From NCBI RefSeq assembly GCF_016629525.1, contig NZ_AP024269.1, positions 4,476,001 through 4,540,000 of the forward strand: 64,000 nucleotides of DNA, read 5' to 3'. Below, piece after piece: positions 53,657-62,686 of the stretch. Origin of the DNA: Kaistia sp. 32K (GTDB lineage Bacteria; Pseudomonadota; Alphaproteobacteria; Rhizobiales; Kaistiaceae). The position numbers and the translations under genes were made by a program. The notes beneath the pieces are model-generated. The model searched no databases, had not been told where the DNA came from, and saw only the letters and a program-made list of their open reading frames with translations. Within the stretch, counting starts at the first letter, position 1. Each line of letters starts with the position of its first letter.

Positions 53657-54274
53657 ATGAAGCTCTATTACAGCCCCCTCGCCTGCAGCCTAGCCGACCA
53701 TATCGCCCTGCTGGAGGCCGGCGCGGCCTTCGATCGCGAGCGCGTCGACCTCAAGACGAAGCGGACCGAAACGGGAGGCGATTTCAGCCTCGTGACGCCC
53801 AAGGGCTACGTTCCGGCGCTCGTGCTGGACGATGGCGAAGTCCTCACCGAGAACATCGCCATCCTCGACTGGCTCGCCACGCAATATCCGGCCCTCGGCA
53901 TCTCCGGAAATCTCGGCCGCACGCGCGTGCTGGAAGCCCTGGCCTTCATCTCGACCGAAGTGCACCGGAGCTTCAAGCCGTTGTGGCACGCCAGTACCGA
54001 CATCCAGAAGGCCAAGGCCAAGGTCACGATTTCGAGCCTGCTGAACGAGCAGTCCGACGCCCTCGCGGGCGACTACCTCTTCGGACCGGCGCCGAGCGTG
54101 GCGGATTTCTACCTGTTCGTGATGCTGCTCTGGGCCGAGCGTTTCGAGGTCGACATCCCGGCGCCGCTCCTCGCCATGCGGGACCGCATGACGCGGCGGC
54201 CGGCGGTGCAGGCCGCCCTGCTGCAGGAGGGGCTAATCTCGCTGCGCGAGCGCGGACGCGCGTCGTCGGCTTGA
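53657..54274 (+). CDS. Glutathione S-transferase
   Basis: A 205-residue GST. The thioredoxin-like N-terminal domain begins MKLYYSPLACSLADHIALLE, where the Ser/Cys after the first strand can activate glutathione (beta-class style), then GYVPALVLDDGEVLTENIAI (cis-Pro and the E-N pair that binds glutathione). The helical C-terminal domain includes DYLFGPAPSVADFYLFVMLL. It suggests electrophile or peroxide detoxification within the operon. Confidence 0.92.
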   Translation: MKLYYSPLACSLADHIALLEAGAAFDRERVDLKTKRTETGGDFSLVTPKGYVPALVLDDGEVLTENIAILDWLATQYPALGISGNLGRTRVLEALAFISTEVHRSFKPLWHASTDIQKAKAKVTISSLLNEQSDALAGDYLFGPAPSVADFYLFVMLLWAERFEVDIPAPLLAMRDRMTRRPAVQAALLQEGLISLRERGRASSA

Positions 54275-54356
54275 TCGAAACAAGCTCCCGACGCCCGAAA
54301 TGGGATGGCGAATCCGCCCGGCTCTTGCCAGCCACTCGCTTGCTAGGAGGGAATTC

Positions 54357-55109
54357 ATGACCACGCTCGAAAACAAGATCGTCATCATCACAGGCGGAAG
54401 CTCCGGCATTGGCCGCGCCGCGGCGCTGGGCTTTGCCGGAAGGGGCGCCAAGGTCGTCGTCACCGGCCGCCGCGCGGCGCCGCTCGAGGAAATGGCCGCC
54501 ACGCACTCGAATATCACTGGACTGGTCGCCGATGTCGCGGAGCCCGAGGACGCTGCGCGCACGATAGCCAGCGCCATCGACGCCTGGGGCCGCCTGGACG
54601 TTCTGGTCAACAACGCCGGCGCCGGCGCCCTCCTCCCGCTTTCCGATACGACCGCCGATCGGATCGCGAGCATCTTCGCGGTCAATGTCATCGGGCCGAG
54701 CCTGCTGGCGGCTGCGGCGCTTCCGCACCTGGCAGCGACAAAGGGATCGATCCTCAACATATCGAGCACGTTCGGGCACAAGCCCGCCGCCGATCTGTCC
54801 CACTACGCCGCCAGCAAGGCGGCGCTCGAGCACCTGACCCGCTGCTGGGCGCTGGAGCTTGCGCCGGACGGCGTCCGCGTGAACGCCATCGCTGCCGGCC
54901 CGACGGAATCGGGAGCACTGACGAGCATGATGGGGCTTTCGCCCGAGCATGCGCTGGCGATCGAGGAAGCGGAACGCGACCAGATCCCCCTCAAGCGGCG
55001 TGGCAGCCCGGATGACGTGGCCCGGTGGATCCTCCATCTGGCCGATCCGGCGTCGGAATGGGTGACCGGCCAAGTGATCGCCGTCGATGGCGGCCTCGGG
55101 CTCACCTGA
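54357..55109 (+). CDS. Short-chain dehydrogenase/reductase
   Basis: A 250-residue classical SDR. Motifs: ITGGSSGIGRAAALGFAGRG, TGRR (NADPH preference), LVNNAGAGALLPLSD, NISSTFGHKPAADLSHYAAS then K (catalytic Ser and Y-x-x-x-K), and the C-terminal WVTGQVIAVDGGLGLT common to FabG-like SDRs. AGGAGGG precedes ATG 54357. Confidence 0.93.
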   Translation: MTTLENKIVIITGGSSGIGRAAALGFAGRGAKVVVTGRRAAPLEEMAATHSNITGLVADVAEPEDAARTIASAIDAWGRLDVLVNNAGAGALLPLSDTTADRIASIFAVNVIGPSLLAAAALPHLAATKGSILNISSTFGHKPAADLSHYAASKAALEHLTRCWALELAPDGVRVNAIAAGPTESGALTSMMGLSPEHALAIEEAERDQIPLKRRGSPDDVARWILHLADPASEWVTGQVIAVDGGLGLT

Positions 55110-55143
55110 CCTCCACCAACGCGTTTCGGAAAGGGACACGGAC

Positions 55144-55791
55144 ATGGACGGAACCGCTACACGAAAGCTCGCCGGCATCACGGTGGCGGATACGCCGCTG
55201 GTCGAAAAGGCGCTCGATCACGCGCGTCGGGAATGCGAGCCCTATCTGTTCAACCATGTCGTCCGCTCCTGGCTGTTCGCGGCGCGGCTCGGACAGCTTC
55301 GCGACGTCGCCCATGACGCGGAAGTCGTCGCCCTGGGAACGCTGCTGCATGACATCACGCTCAACGAGCGCTTCGAGGGTCCGCGCCGCTTCGAAGTCGA
55401 AGGCGCGGATCTCGCCCGTCACTTCGCACGCCAAGGCGGCGTCGACGAGCGCCGCGCCCAATTGATCTGGGACAGCGTCGCCCTGAACTCGACGCCGTCG
55501 ATCGGCCTCTACAAGGAGGCGGAGGTGGCGCTCTGCACGGCCGGCATCTGCCTCGACGTGATCGGGCTGCAGCATGAGTTGATCCCGCCCGCGGAAATGG
55601 CCCGGATCGTCGAGGCCTACCCGCGCGCCGACATGAAGCGCCGCATGACCCGGTGCTTCTGCCATATCGCCAGCACGAAGCCGGAGACGACCTACGACAA
55701 TTTCGTTCGCGACTTCGGCGAGCGATACATCCAGGGATACAGGGCGCCCTCCTCGGTCGACTTCATCGCCAGTGCTCCCTTCGACGCGTGA
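55144..55791 (+). CDS. HD-domain protein, cyanamide hydratase-like
   Basis: A 215-residue HD-superfamily metalloprotein. The His/HD ligands appear in FNHVVRSWLFAARLG, LGTLLHDITL (HD) and the later region with Asp in TAGICLDVIG. The pattern (N-H-V-x-R-S, then LLHD) matches the cyanamide hydratase-like / HD hydrolase group acting on small nitrogen compounds or nucleotides. Substrate unknown. It ends the run begun at 50434, 34 bases after the SDR. Confidence 0.85.
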   Translation: MDGTATRKLAGITVADTPLVEKALDHARRECEPYLFNHVVRSWLFAARLGQLRDVAHDAEVVALGTLLHDITLNERFEGPRRFEVEGADLARHFARQGGVDERRAQLIWDSVALNSTPSIGLYKEAEVALCTAGICLDVIGLQHELIPPAEMARIVEAYPRADMKRRMTRCFCHIASTKPETTYDNFVRDFGERYIQGYRAPSSVDFIASAPFDA

Positions 55792-55975
55792 AATCGGCCG
55801 GGATTCCGGTCCCGCCCGCCCGAAGCGGCGCCCGGCTTCCTTGCCGGAGATCCCGGCTTCGCACGCGGTGCTGGCGAAGCCTATCGCTAGGCACTAGCAG
55901 CCGCCCAAAAGCTCGCCGTCAACAAATCAAAAGCCCGACCCGGCCGATGCACACGGTGCGCCGAAACGGCGCCCG

Positions 55976-56671
55976 TCATCGCGCGGGCTCGATGTCCCGC
56001 ATCGAGGCGGGCAGCGTCTCCCAGGCCCGGATCAGTTCGCCGATGGAGGCGACCTCCATCTTGCGCATGACGTTGCCGCGATGCAGCTTGACCGTCACCT
56101 CGGTGATCCCGAGCGCAAAGGCGATCTGCTTGTTGAGGCGGCCGCGCGCCACCTGATGCAGGACTTCCCGTTCGCGCGGCGTCAAGGTTTCCGCCCGTTC
56201 GACATTGCGCTTGACGATGGCGGCTTCGGATCGTCGCACGGCATCCACCGCGATGCCCGCCAGCACCGCATCGAGCAGCGTCTGATCCCGGACCGGCTTG
56301 GTGAGGAAATCGACGGCGCCCGCCTTCATCGCCTGAACCGTCATCGGAATATCGCCATGGCCGGTCAGGAAGATGATGGGTTTCGGATTGCTGCTTCGGG
56401 TCAGCTGCTGCTGCAGATCGAGGCCGCTCGCACCCGGCATTCTGACGTCGAGCACGAGGCAGCCGGGACGATCCAGCACCTCGGCTTCGAGCAGATCGCG
56501 CGTGGAAGCAAAACCGACCGCCTGCAGACCCGCCGAAAAGATCAGCTCCAGCAGCGCCTCCCGGACGGCCATGTCGTCGTCCACCACGATGACGAGAGGC
56601 GGCTCCGGCTCGCTGGCACGCGGCGCGGATGCGGCCGCCAGCCTGCGTTGGGACGATGGTTCAACTCTCAT
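55976..56671 (-). CDS. FixJ-type two-component response regulator
   Basis: A 231-residue regulator: receiver with VVDDDMAV, D75 in LVLDVRMPG, FLTGHGDIPMTVQAMKAGAV, FLTKPVRD; then LuxR-type DNA-binding domain (LTPREREVLHQVARGRLNKQ, TEVTVKLHRGNVMRKM). It is paralogous to the regulator at 32158-32811. It overlaps the receiver-only gene by 11 bases, so it is the third regulator after the kinase at 57709-60078. Confidence 0.92.
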   Translation of the reverse strand: MRVEPSSQRRLAAASAPRASEPEPPLVIVVDDDMAVREALLELIFSAGLQAVGFASTRDLLEAEVLDRPGCLVLDVRMPGASGLDLQQQLTRSSNPKPIIFLTGHGDIPMTVQAMKAGAVDFLTKPVRDQTLLDAVLAGIAVDAVRRSEAAIVKRNVERAETLTPREREVLHQVARGRLNKQIAFALGITEVTVKLHRGNVMRKMEVASIGELIRAWETLPASMRDIEPAR

Positions 56672-57044
56672 TTTCGCCCTCCATCTCTCTGTCAGCTAAG
56701 GCGTTGGCGACGGCCGCGAGCAGGAGCTGGGCGTCGAACGGCTTGCGAAAAAAACCGGTAATCCTGCGGACCCGGTTCTGATCCGCGATCTCGTGACGAC
56801 CCGTGATCAGGAACACCGGCAGATCCGGACGCGCCTTCTGCGCCAGGTCGCGCAGCTCGAAGCCGTCCGTGCCCGGCATGCCGATATCGGTGATAAGCAG
56901 GTCGATGCCCGACCATCCGCGCCCGAGCAGGGCCTGCGCCGACGCGAAACTGCAGACGCCGTAACCGGCCGATTCCAGAAGATCCTCCATGGATTCGAGC
57001 AGTCTCGGATCATCATCGACGACCGCCACGACGGCCTTCCGCAT
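56661..57044 (-). CDS. Stand-alone receiver-domain response regulator
   Basis: A 127-residue single receiver: VVDDDPRLLESMEDLLESAG, phospho-acceptor D53 in LLITDIGMPG, FLITGRHEI and FFRKPFDAQLLL. It has no output domain, so it may act as a phosphate sink or relay among the kinase and the two FixJ-type regulators around it. The ATG at 57044 is two bases after the upstream stop; a GTG at 57050 (GTGA overlap) is an alternative. Confidence 0.88.
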   Translation of the reverse strand: MRKAVVAVVDDDPRLLESMEDLLESAGYGVCSFASAQALLGRGWSGIDLLITDIGMPGTDGFELRDLAQKARPDLPVFLITGRHEIADQNRVRRITGFFRKPFDAQLLLAAVANALADREMEGENES

Positions 57045-57046
57045 GC

Positions 57047-57712
57047 TCACGATGAATGCCCTCCCGACCGTCGCGAGTGGGTGACCGGGATTTCCAGTCT
57101 CTCCGCCATGCGCACGAGATCGGCGAGCGAGGTCGCCTCCATCTTCCGCATGACGTTCCTTCGATGGATCTGCAGCGTGACTTCGCCGATTCCGAGCTCG
57201 GCCGCCGCCTGCTTGTTGAGAAGGCCGCTGACGACCAGCGGCATGACCTCGCGTTCGCGCGGGGTGAGTTCGAGATAGCGCTGCTTCAGCAGGCCGAATT
57301 CGGCGCGCAGCAACCTCTGCTCCCGATCCTGGGCAATGGCCGCCGCGACCGCTTCCAGGAGATCCGCGTCGCTGAACGGCTTGGTGAGAAAATCGATGGC
57401 GCCGCGCTTGATGGCGCGGACCGACGACGGGATATCGCCATGCCCGGTGATGAAGACGATCGGCGGATGCTCGCCCGTCGCGATCTGCTTCTGCAGGTCG
57501 AGACCGTTGATATCCGGCAACTCGACATCCAGGATCAGGCACGCCGGAACATCGGGCTTCTCCGCGTTGATGAAATCGCCGGCCGACACGAACGGGATGG
57601 CCCGGATGCCGTGTGATTCCAGCAGTTCGCCGAGCGCCTCCCTTATCCGCGCATCGTCATCCACGATGTAGACAACGTGGTCACCGGTCATCATGTGGTC
57701 ACCGGTCCTCAT
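57047..57712 (-). CDS. FixJ-type two-component response regulator
   Basis: A 221-residue regulator: receiver with YIVDDDARI, D62 in LILDVELPD, FITGHGDIPSSVRAIKRGAI, FLTKPFSD; LuxR-type output with LTPREREVMPLVVSGLLNKQ and GEVTLQIHRRNVMRKM. It follows its probable kinase (ATGA overlap). The N-terminus is a duplicated six-codon unit (M-x-T-G-D-H twice, 17 of 18 bases identical), giving possible starts at 57712, 57694 and 57691. Confidence 0.92.
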   Translation of the reverse strand: MRTGDHMMTGDHVVYIVDDDARIREALGELLESHGIRAIPFVSAGDFINAEKPDVPACLILDVELPDINGLDLQKQIATGEHPPIVFITGHGDIPSSVRAIKRGAIDFLTKPFSDADLLEAVAAAIAQDREQRLLRAEFGLLKQRYLELTPREREVMPLVVSGLLNKQAAAELGIGEVTLQIHRRNVMRKMEATSLADLVRMAERLEIPVTHSRRSGGHSS

Positions 57713-60078
57713 GGCGCTGCTTTCATTTCAATCGGCAAGGTGAAGATGAACCTTGCTCCCTGGGGTTCGTTCTTTTCCGCCCATAGGCGTCCGCCGTGCG
57801 ATTCGACGATCGAGCGGCAGATCGCGAGCCCCATGCCCATCCCCTCCGACTTCGTGGTGAAGAACGGGTCGAAGATCCGCTCGGGAAACTGAATGCCAGG
57901 GCCGCGATCACTGACCTCCGTCTCGACCACATCGCCCGCCACGCGCACGCGCAATCCAAGCACCCGGCCCTCTCCGATGAAATCCATCGCGTCCATGCCG
58001 TTCCGGATCAGATTGACCAGCACCTGCTGCACCTGGACGCGGTCCAGCGAGACGAGCGGCAGGTCGCGCTCGATGTCGACATCCATGCGGATCCGCCGCC
58101 GGATGGCCTCATCGGCCATGAGGCGGCACGCTTCCGTCACGATGCTCGCGAGCGGCGTGCTGGTCCTCATCTCCACCGACTGCCGGAACAGGGCGCGGAT
58201 GCGGCCAACGACATCCGCGGCCGCGTTGGCGTCGCGAATGATCCGCTCGGCGGTCGTCTTCGCCCGGTCGACATTCGGCGGCTGGGCGGAGAGCCAGCGA
58301 TTGCAGGCATAGGAATTGGCGACGATCGCCGCCAGCGGCTGGTTCACCTCATGCGCGATCGAGGCCGATAGCTCGGCCAGGCTCGCCGCCTGGCTGGCGC
58401 GGGCGACGCCCTCCCGGGCAAGACGCAGTTCCTCCTGGGCGCGGACCTCGCCGTCGATATCCAGGCAGATGACGTTCCACTGCACGATGGTTCCCTCGGC
58501 ATTGCGCATCGCCGCCGCGCGCGTCTCGACCCAGCGATACTCGCCATCGAAGCGCCGCAGGCGATGCCGGCGCGCATAGGGCTCCCCGGTTGCCAGGGAG
58601 TGGGCGTACCGTTCCTTGACCCCGTCGAGATCGTCGGGATGCACGCCGGCGTCGAGCGTCCTGGCAAGCCTCGACCCTTCGGACTCGTCCAGATCCTCGA
58701 GATTGTAGCCGAGGAATTCGCGAAGTCCCCGGCTGCGATAGATCGGCTCGCCGTTCGGCAGCGCGCAATCGATCATCGCAGGCAGCGTCTCGAAGAGTTG
58801 GTGAAGCGAGCGCTCGCTTTCGCGCAGCGCCGCCTCGGCGGTCACCATGTCGTGGATGTCGACGCACACGCCATACCATTGCAGGATACTGCCGGTCTCG
58901 TCGCGCAAGGGCTCGGCGCGGGTCGCCGTCCATCGATAGGAACCATCCGCCCGGCGCTGCAGATACTGCATGACATAGGGATCGCCCGTCTCCATCGAGC
59001 GGGCGAGCGTCTGTTCGGCGGCGTGCCTGTAATCCGGATGCACTACAACGCTGAGGGTCAGCGAGCCGTCCGGCGCCGTGATATCCCCGACGCCGCAGCC
59101 GATGACGTCGGTGAACCGCTTGTTGACATAGGCCGGCGTCCCTTCCGGCGTCGTGCTCCAGATCATCGCCGGCACGGCATCGACAAACTGCTTGAGCAGC
59201 CGTCCCCGCTCACGCAGCGCCGTCTCGGTGCTCTTGTACGCCTGGATGTCGAGCCCGACGCCATACCATCCGGTGATCCGGCCCCGGCTGTCCCTCGTCG
59301 GCCGCGCGACGAACCGATGCCAGTGGGATTGGCCGGCCGGGCGCAGGACGCGCCACTCATGGTCGAAGTCGGCGCCCGTCTTCAGGCATCCGCGCAGCCG
59401 GGCAGCGACGCCCTCATAGTCATCGGGATGCACGCCGAATTTCCAGCCGAGGTCGCCACCGTCGAGGAAGGACCTTTCCCCGAGCGGGCGATTGAGAGCC
59501 TCCAGCGACTTGCCGTCGCCGAACAGCGTCCGGGCGATCGGGGTTGCGTAGGTAAACGCCCCGGTGACATCGAAGGCAAAGGCGGCCCCATGCAGGCGCT
59601 CGATCACCTGCGCCGCCCGCACCGCCTCCTCGGTGTCGCCCGGCGGCTCGGCGAGAGCCCATGCTTCATCCGCGGGCACGCTGCCAGATGACAGCGACCC
59701 GCCGGCCGGAGCGTTCGCGGCGGAACCGGCGGCGGCGGCGGGAGCAATCCGACGCGCAGCCCCGCCCAGCGCCGCCGCCGTCGCGCCCGGCGCGACCAGC
59801 GGCGCCGTGCACAGGGCGACCGCGAAAAACCAGGCGCAGGTCAGGGCGAGATAGCGCGATTCCTCCATACCCACGACGGCGGCCAGCGCCGCGCCGACGG
59901 TGACAAGGATCCCGACCGGCAACAGGATCCGCAACGCGCGTTCGCCGGCGCAATAGAACAGGGCGGCGATCGGCGCCAGGAGGCCGAACAACGTACCGGT
60001 CATCGCCCAGGCGCCGAACCCGACGACAGCGGCGACGATCGCAGGAATGGCACGTGGCTCGGAACGCGCTCGGATCAT
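57709..60078 (-). CDS. Membrane histidine kinase with three PAS domains
   Basis: A 789-residue kinase. Three to four N-terminal membrane helices (~10-110) are followed by an Ala/Gly-rich linker and three PAS-PAC units (~165-285, 295-415, 420-545), e.g. MIWSTTPEGTPAYVNKRFTD. The dimerisation helix has H576 (SIAHEVNQPLAAIVANSYAC). The ATPase domain has VLVNLIRNGMDAM, SDRGPGIQFPERIFDPFFTT and GMGMGLAICRSIVESHGG. It is closely related to the kinases at 32884-34716 and 39770-42547, and it leads a four-gene operon with three regulators. Confidence 0.93.
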   Translation of the reverse strand: MIRARSEPRAIPAIVAAVVGFGAWAMTGTLFGLLAPIAALFYCAGERALRILLPVGILVTVGAALAAVVGMEESRYLALTCAWFFAVALCTAPLVAPGATAAALGGAARRIAPAAAAGSAANAPAGGSLSSGSVPADEAWALAEPPGDTEEAVRAAQVIERLHGAAFAFDVTGAFTYATPIARTLFGDGKSLEALNRPLGERSFLDGGDLGWKFGVHPDDYEGVAARLRGCLKTGADFDHEWRVLRPAGQSHWHRFVARPTRDSRGRITGWYGVGLDIQAYKSTETALRERGRLLKQFVDAVPAMIWSTTPEGTPAYVNKRFTDVIGCGVGDITAPDGSLTLSVVVHPDYRHAAEQTLARSMETGDPYVMQYLQRRADGSYRWTATRAEPLRDETGSILQWYGVCVDIHDMVTAEAALRESERSLHQLFETLPAMIDCALPNGEPIYRSRGLREFLGYNLEDLDESEGSRLARTLDAGVHPDDLDGVKERYAHSLATGEPYARRHRLRRFDGEYRWVETRAAAMRNAEGTIVQWNVICLDIDGEVRAQEELRLAREGVARASQAASLAELSASIAHEVNQPLAAIVANSYACNRWLSAQPPNVDRAKTTAERIIRDANAAADVVGRIRALFRQSVEMRTSTPLASIVTEACRLMADEAIRRRIRMDVDIERDLPLVSLDRVQVQQVLVNLIRNGMDAMDFIGEGRVLGLRVRVAGDVVETEVSDRGPGIQFPERIFDPFFTTKSEGMGMGLAICRSIVESHGGRLWAEKNEPQGARFIFTLPIEMKAAP

Positions 60079-60389
60079 ATTGGCCGCTCCTGCCGGGAAA
60101 GGGGAACAAGCTGGGCACCAACGTCTTCAGCGGCGCCCGCCTCCAACAGAGGGGCTGGCGACTTCCCGACTCTAGTTCCGTTCCACGCCGATCGCATCTC
60201 ATGGAAATCCATGAGATGGCTCCGAAGTCCGCTCGGTGGCTTCACTGGCATCCTGGATGACTTGCCGTGGGTCAGGCCGAATAGGCTTGCGACCGATCGC
60301 GACAACCGTCTGGCCACACCGGACGATCGGCTTCGCGCTGCTTGTTGGCCATTCGAGGCCACAAACTACGGATCGCCCGTCCTAGGTGT
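60079..60389. other. Intergenic region upstream of the PAS kinase operon
   Basis: About 310 bases between the end of a NarL-type regulator gene and the kinase start. It contains the palindrome listed separately. No gene is supported. Confidence 0.45.
60195..60218. promoter_or_regulatory. Near-perfect 24-bp palindrome, candidate operator
   Basis: Arms CATCTCATGGA and TCCATGAGATG (11 of 11 paired) flank a two-base centre. It lies 117 bases upstream of the kinase start, with no T-run. Such symmetry is typical of a dimeric regulator site. Its regulator is unknown; it does not match the FNR/FixK site. Confidence 0.55.
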
Positions 60390-61061
60390 CTACGGCCACG
60401 TTCGTTTGAAGGGTTCCGCCGCCGCTCCAATGCGCAGTCGGCCAGCCTCCCTGACGAGTTCGATGCCGTTGCGGACGTCAAAGATGCTCAGCAGCGCCTG
60501 ACGGTGCGCTTCCACCGTGCGAACAGATAGGTTGAGCTTCGTGGCGATCTCACGCGAACGGAATCCGGAGACGAGCAAATCCAGAACCTCGCGCTGGCGA
60601 GCGGTAAGCTTGGGCGCTGCTTCGTTACGGGCGCACCTGGACCAGAGGGATGGGCTGACATAGGTTCCGCCACGCAGGACATCCCGCATGGCGCGGAGCA
60701 GATCATCGCCCGCCATGGACTTCACGACATAGCCTTGCGCACCCGCCCTGAACGCTTCCTCCACCATGGCCGGCTCGGTGTGCATCGACAGGAACAGAAT
60801 CGGAACTGTGGCGCCGGCGGCCCTCAGCCGGCGCGTGGCCTCGATACCGCTTGCTGACGGCATGGAAATATCGGTGATGACGAGGTCGGGAGCCCCATTC
60901 ATGGCAACCTCCACCAGGCGCAGGCCGTCCGCGACGAGCGGCAGCACGCAGTAGTCGAGACGCAGCAGCTGCGCCACTCCCTCGGCCACGATGGTATGAT
61001 CATCCCCGAGCAAAACGCGCGGTCGCCTGCCACCTAGGCTGTCGCTGGCATCTCGATCCAA
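60390..61061 (-). CDS. NarL-type two-component response regulator
   Basis: A 223-residue regulator: receiver with LGDDHTIVAEGVAQLL, D64 in LVITDISMPSASG, FLSMHTEPAMVEEAFRAGAQ, YVVKS; LuxR-type output LTARQREVLDLLVSGFRSRE and LSVRTVEAHRQALLSIF. The frame begins at a TTG (61061) after AAGGGACGGA, and overlaps the end of the MASE1 kinase gene by 28 bases, so it is probably the kinase's partner. The alignment at the N-terminus supports this start. Confidence 0.9.
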   Translation of the reverse strand: MDRDASDSLGGRRPRVLLGDDHTIVAEGVAQLLRLDYCVLPLVADGLRLVEVAMNGAPDLVITDISMPSASGIEATRRLRAAGATVPILFLSMHTEPAMVEEAFRAGAQGYVVKSMAGDDLLRAMRDVLRGGTYVSPSLWSRCARNEAAPKLTARQREVLDLLVSGFRSREIATKLNLSVRTVEAHRQALLSIFDVRNGIELVREAGRLRIGAAAEPFKRTWP

Positions 61062-62686
61062 AGTTCCGTCCCTTCCCCCAGACCTGTTCGGATAGTCAAG
61101 GTACCATTCGCCAGTCGAACACGCTCTTGCATACTGATCAGCCCCAGGCCCGGTGCCGTTCCGATGGCGTTGAGATTGAACCCTTCGCCGTCGTCCTTGA
61201 TGCTAAGCTGGTAGCTTGTTGCGCTGCGGGTCAGACGCACGACAATCGCGTGTGCCCTGGCATGCCGAACGGCATTGCCGAGCCCTTCCTGTGCGACCCG
61301 GTAGAGGCACAACGACGTCGCATAGTCGGGCCGGCCTGACGCAACGTCACACACGAAGTGGATTTTACCCGTCCATGCCCTGGCCACGTCGTCGACGAGC
61401 GACTGAAGCGCCGGGACCAACCCGGTATGCTCGATGATGGCGGGATGGAGATTGTGCGATAAGCGCCGGACCTCCTCGCTGGTCGTCGCGATCAGGGACC
61501 GGAAATCGGCCATCCCGACTTCGCCCGCACCGGCGCCGGTGAAGCGGCTCGCCTGGATGGCCAGCAGGGCTAGGTGCTGGTTGACGCCGTCGTGCAGCTC
61601 TCGCGCGATGCGGGCGCGCTCGGTTTCCTGTTCCTGCAGCAGCCGCGTCGCCAGATGGTGGATGCGCACCTGGCTGGCCGCCAGATCGTCCTGCGCCCTC
61701 CGCTGCTGATCCGAAAGGATGGCGAGGACATAGACCAGCAGACCCACGCTGAGCAACCAGATCTGCATGAGGTGGACATTGGTCTGTCCGCCGTCGAACG
61801 GACTGCCTTGATAGACGCTCAGGGCCGCCGCCGGCGTCGCCACCAGGAGCAGACCGACCGTCGATCCGAGCGCGCCGAAGCGCAGGGCCGCCAGCAGCAG
61901 CACGGGAAGGGGCGCGAACAGCAGGAGCGGAAGCGTCGTCGGCGCGTTCGGAACGACCGACCAGAGCCCGACCGACACGGTCAGGATGGCGATGGCGAGT
62001 AGCGAGGCTTCCACCGCAATGGACTGCACACTGCGATGGGGCGGGCGCCGATATCCCGCAAGCGTCAACGCGAGCGGCGTCACGAGCAGGAAGCTCATGG
62101 CGTGCGACGGCGCCACGCTCAGCCAGGCGGTGAGGATGCTGGGCCGCTTTCCCGCCATATGGAGAATACCGGCCGTCACCAGGCCGGAATAGGCCGGCAG
62201 GGCGACCACGGCGAGGAGGAAGAAGCGCGCAAAGGCGCGCCCGCTGGCGAACAGCGCGAGCCGCGCCGGCGTCAGGGCGCGTGCGACCATCACGATGACT
62301 GGGCAGATCAGGACATAGCCGGCCAGCGCGTAGCCGAACGGCCGCCCAAGCGGCAGCAGGCCGATCCATCCGCCAAGGATCGTGCCGGCCACGAGCGCCA
62401 GCCAGTCCCGCCTTGGCCGCAGCATCAACGCCGCGAGCAGGAGCCCGCCGGGCAGCCAGATCGGGCTGGACTTGTCGGGCTGAAACCAGATCAGCAGGGC
62501 GAGGGTCTGCGTCACGTAGCAGACGATGGCCGCCGCCAGGAACAAGGCAGGGTTCCGGCCAAAACGGGCCGCCGGAGACCGGACCGGATGATCCGGGCGC
62601 CCCTCGCCAGCCGCCGACGAAACGGCGAGCCGCCCTGCGGCGAGTTCGGATGTCGGGTTCACGGCCGGCCGCTCATGCGGAGACAT
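61034..62686 (-). CDS. MASE1-domain histidine kinase, NarX/DesK class
   Basis: A 550-residue kinase. Residues ~45-330 form an eight-helix MASE1 membrane sensor (SSPIWLPGGLLLAALMLRPR is its signature). The HisKA_3 helix holds H365 in ARIARELHDGVNQHLALLAI; the ATPase domain has YRVAQEGLGNAVRHARAHA, IKDDGEGFN and GLGLISMQERVRLANGT. It pairs with the NarL-type regulator that overlaps it. MASE1 kinases sense unknown membrane-linked cues. The gene is divergent from the DUF1254 gene. Confidence 0.92.
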   Translation of the reverse strand: MSPHERPAVNPTSELAAGRLAVSSAAGEGRPDHPVRSPAARFGRNPALFLAAAIVCYVTQTLALLIWFQPDKSSPIWLPGGLLLAALMLRPRRDWLALVAGTILGGWIGLLPLGRPFGYALAGYVLICPVIVMVARALTPARLALFASGRAFARFFLLAVVALPAYSGLVTAGILHMAGKRPSILTAWLSVAPSHAMSFLLVTPLALTLAGYRRPPHRSVQSIAVEASLLAIAILTVSVGLWSVVPNAPTTLPLLLFAPLPVLLLAALRFGALGSTVGLLLVATPAAALSVYQGSPFDGGQTNVHLMQIWLLSVGLLVYVLAILSDQQRRAQDDLAASQVRIHHLATRLLQEQETERARIARELHDGVNQHLALLAIQASRFTGAGAGEVGMADFRSLIATTSEEVRRLSHNLHPAIIEHTGLVPALQSLVDDVARAWTGKIHFVCDVASGRPDYATSLCLYRVAQEGLGNAVRHARAHAIVVRLTRSATSYQLSIKDDGEGFNLNAIGTAPGLGLISMQERVRLANGTLTIRTGLGEGTELWIEMPATA

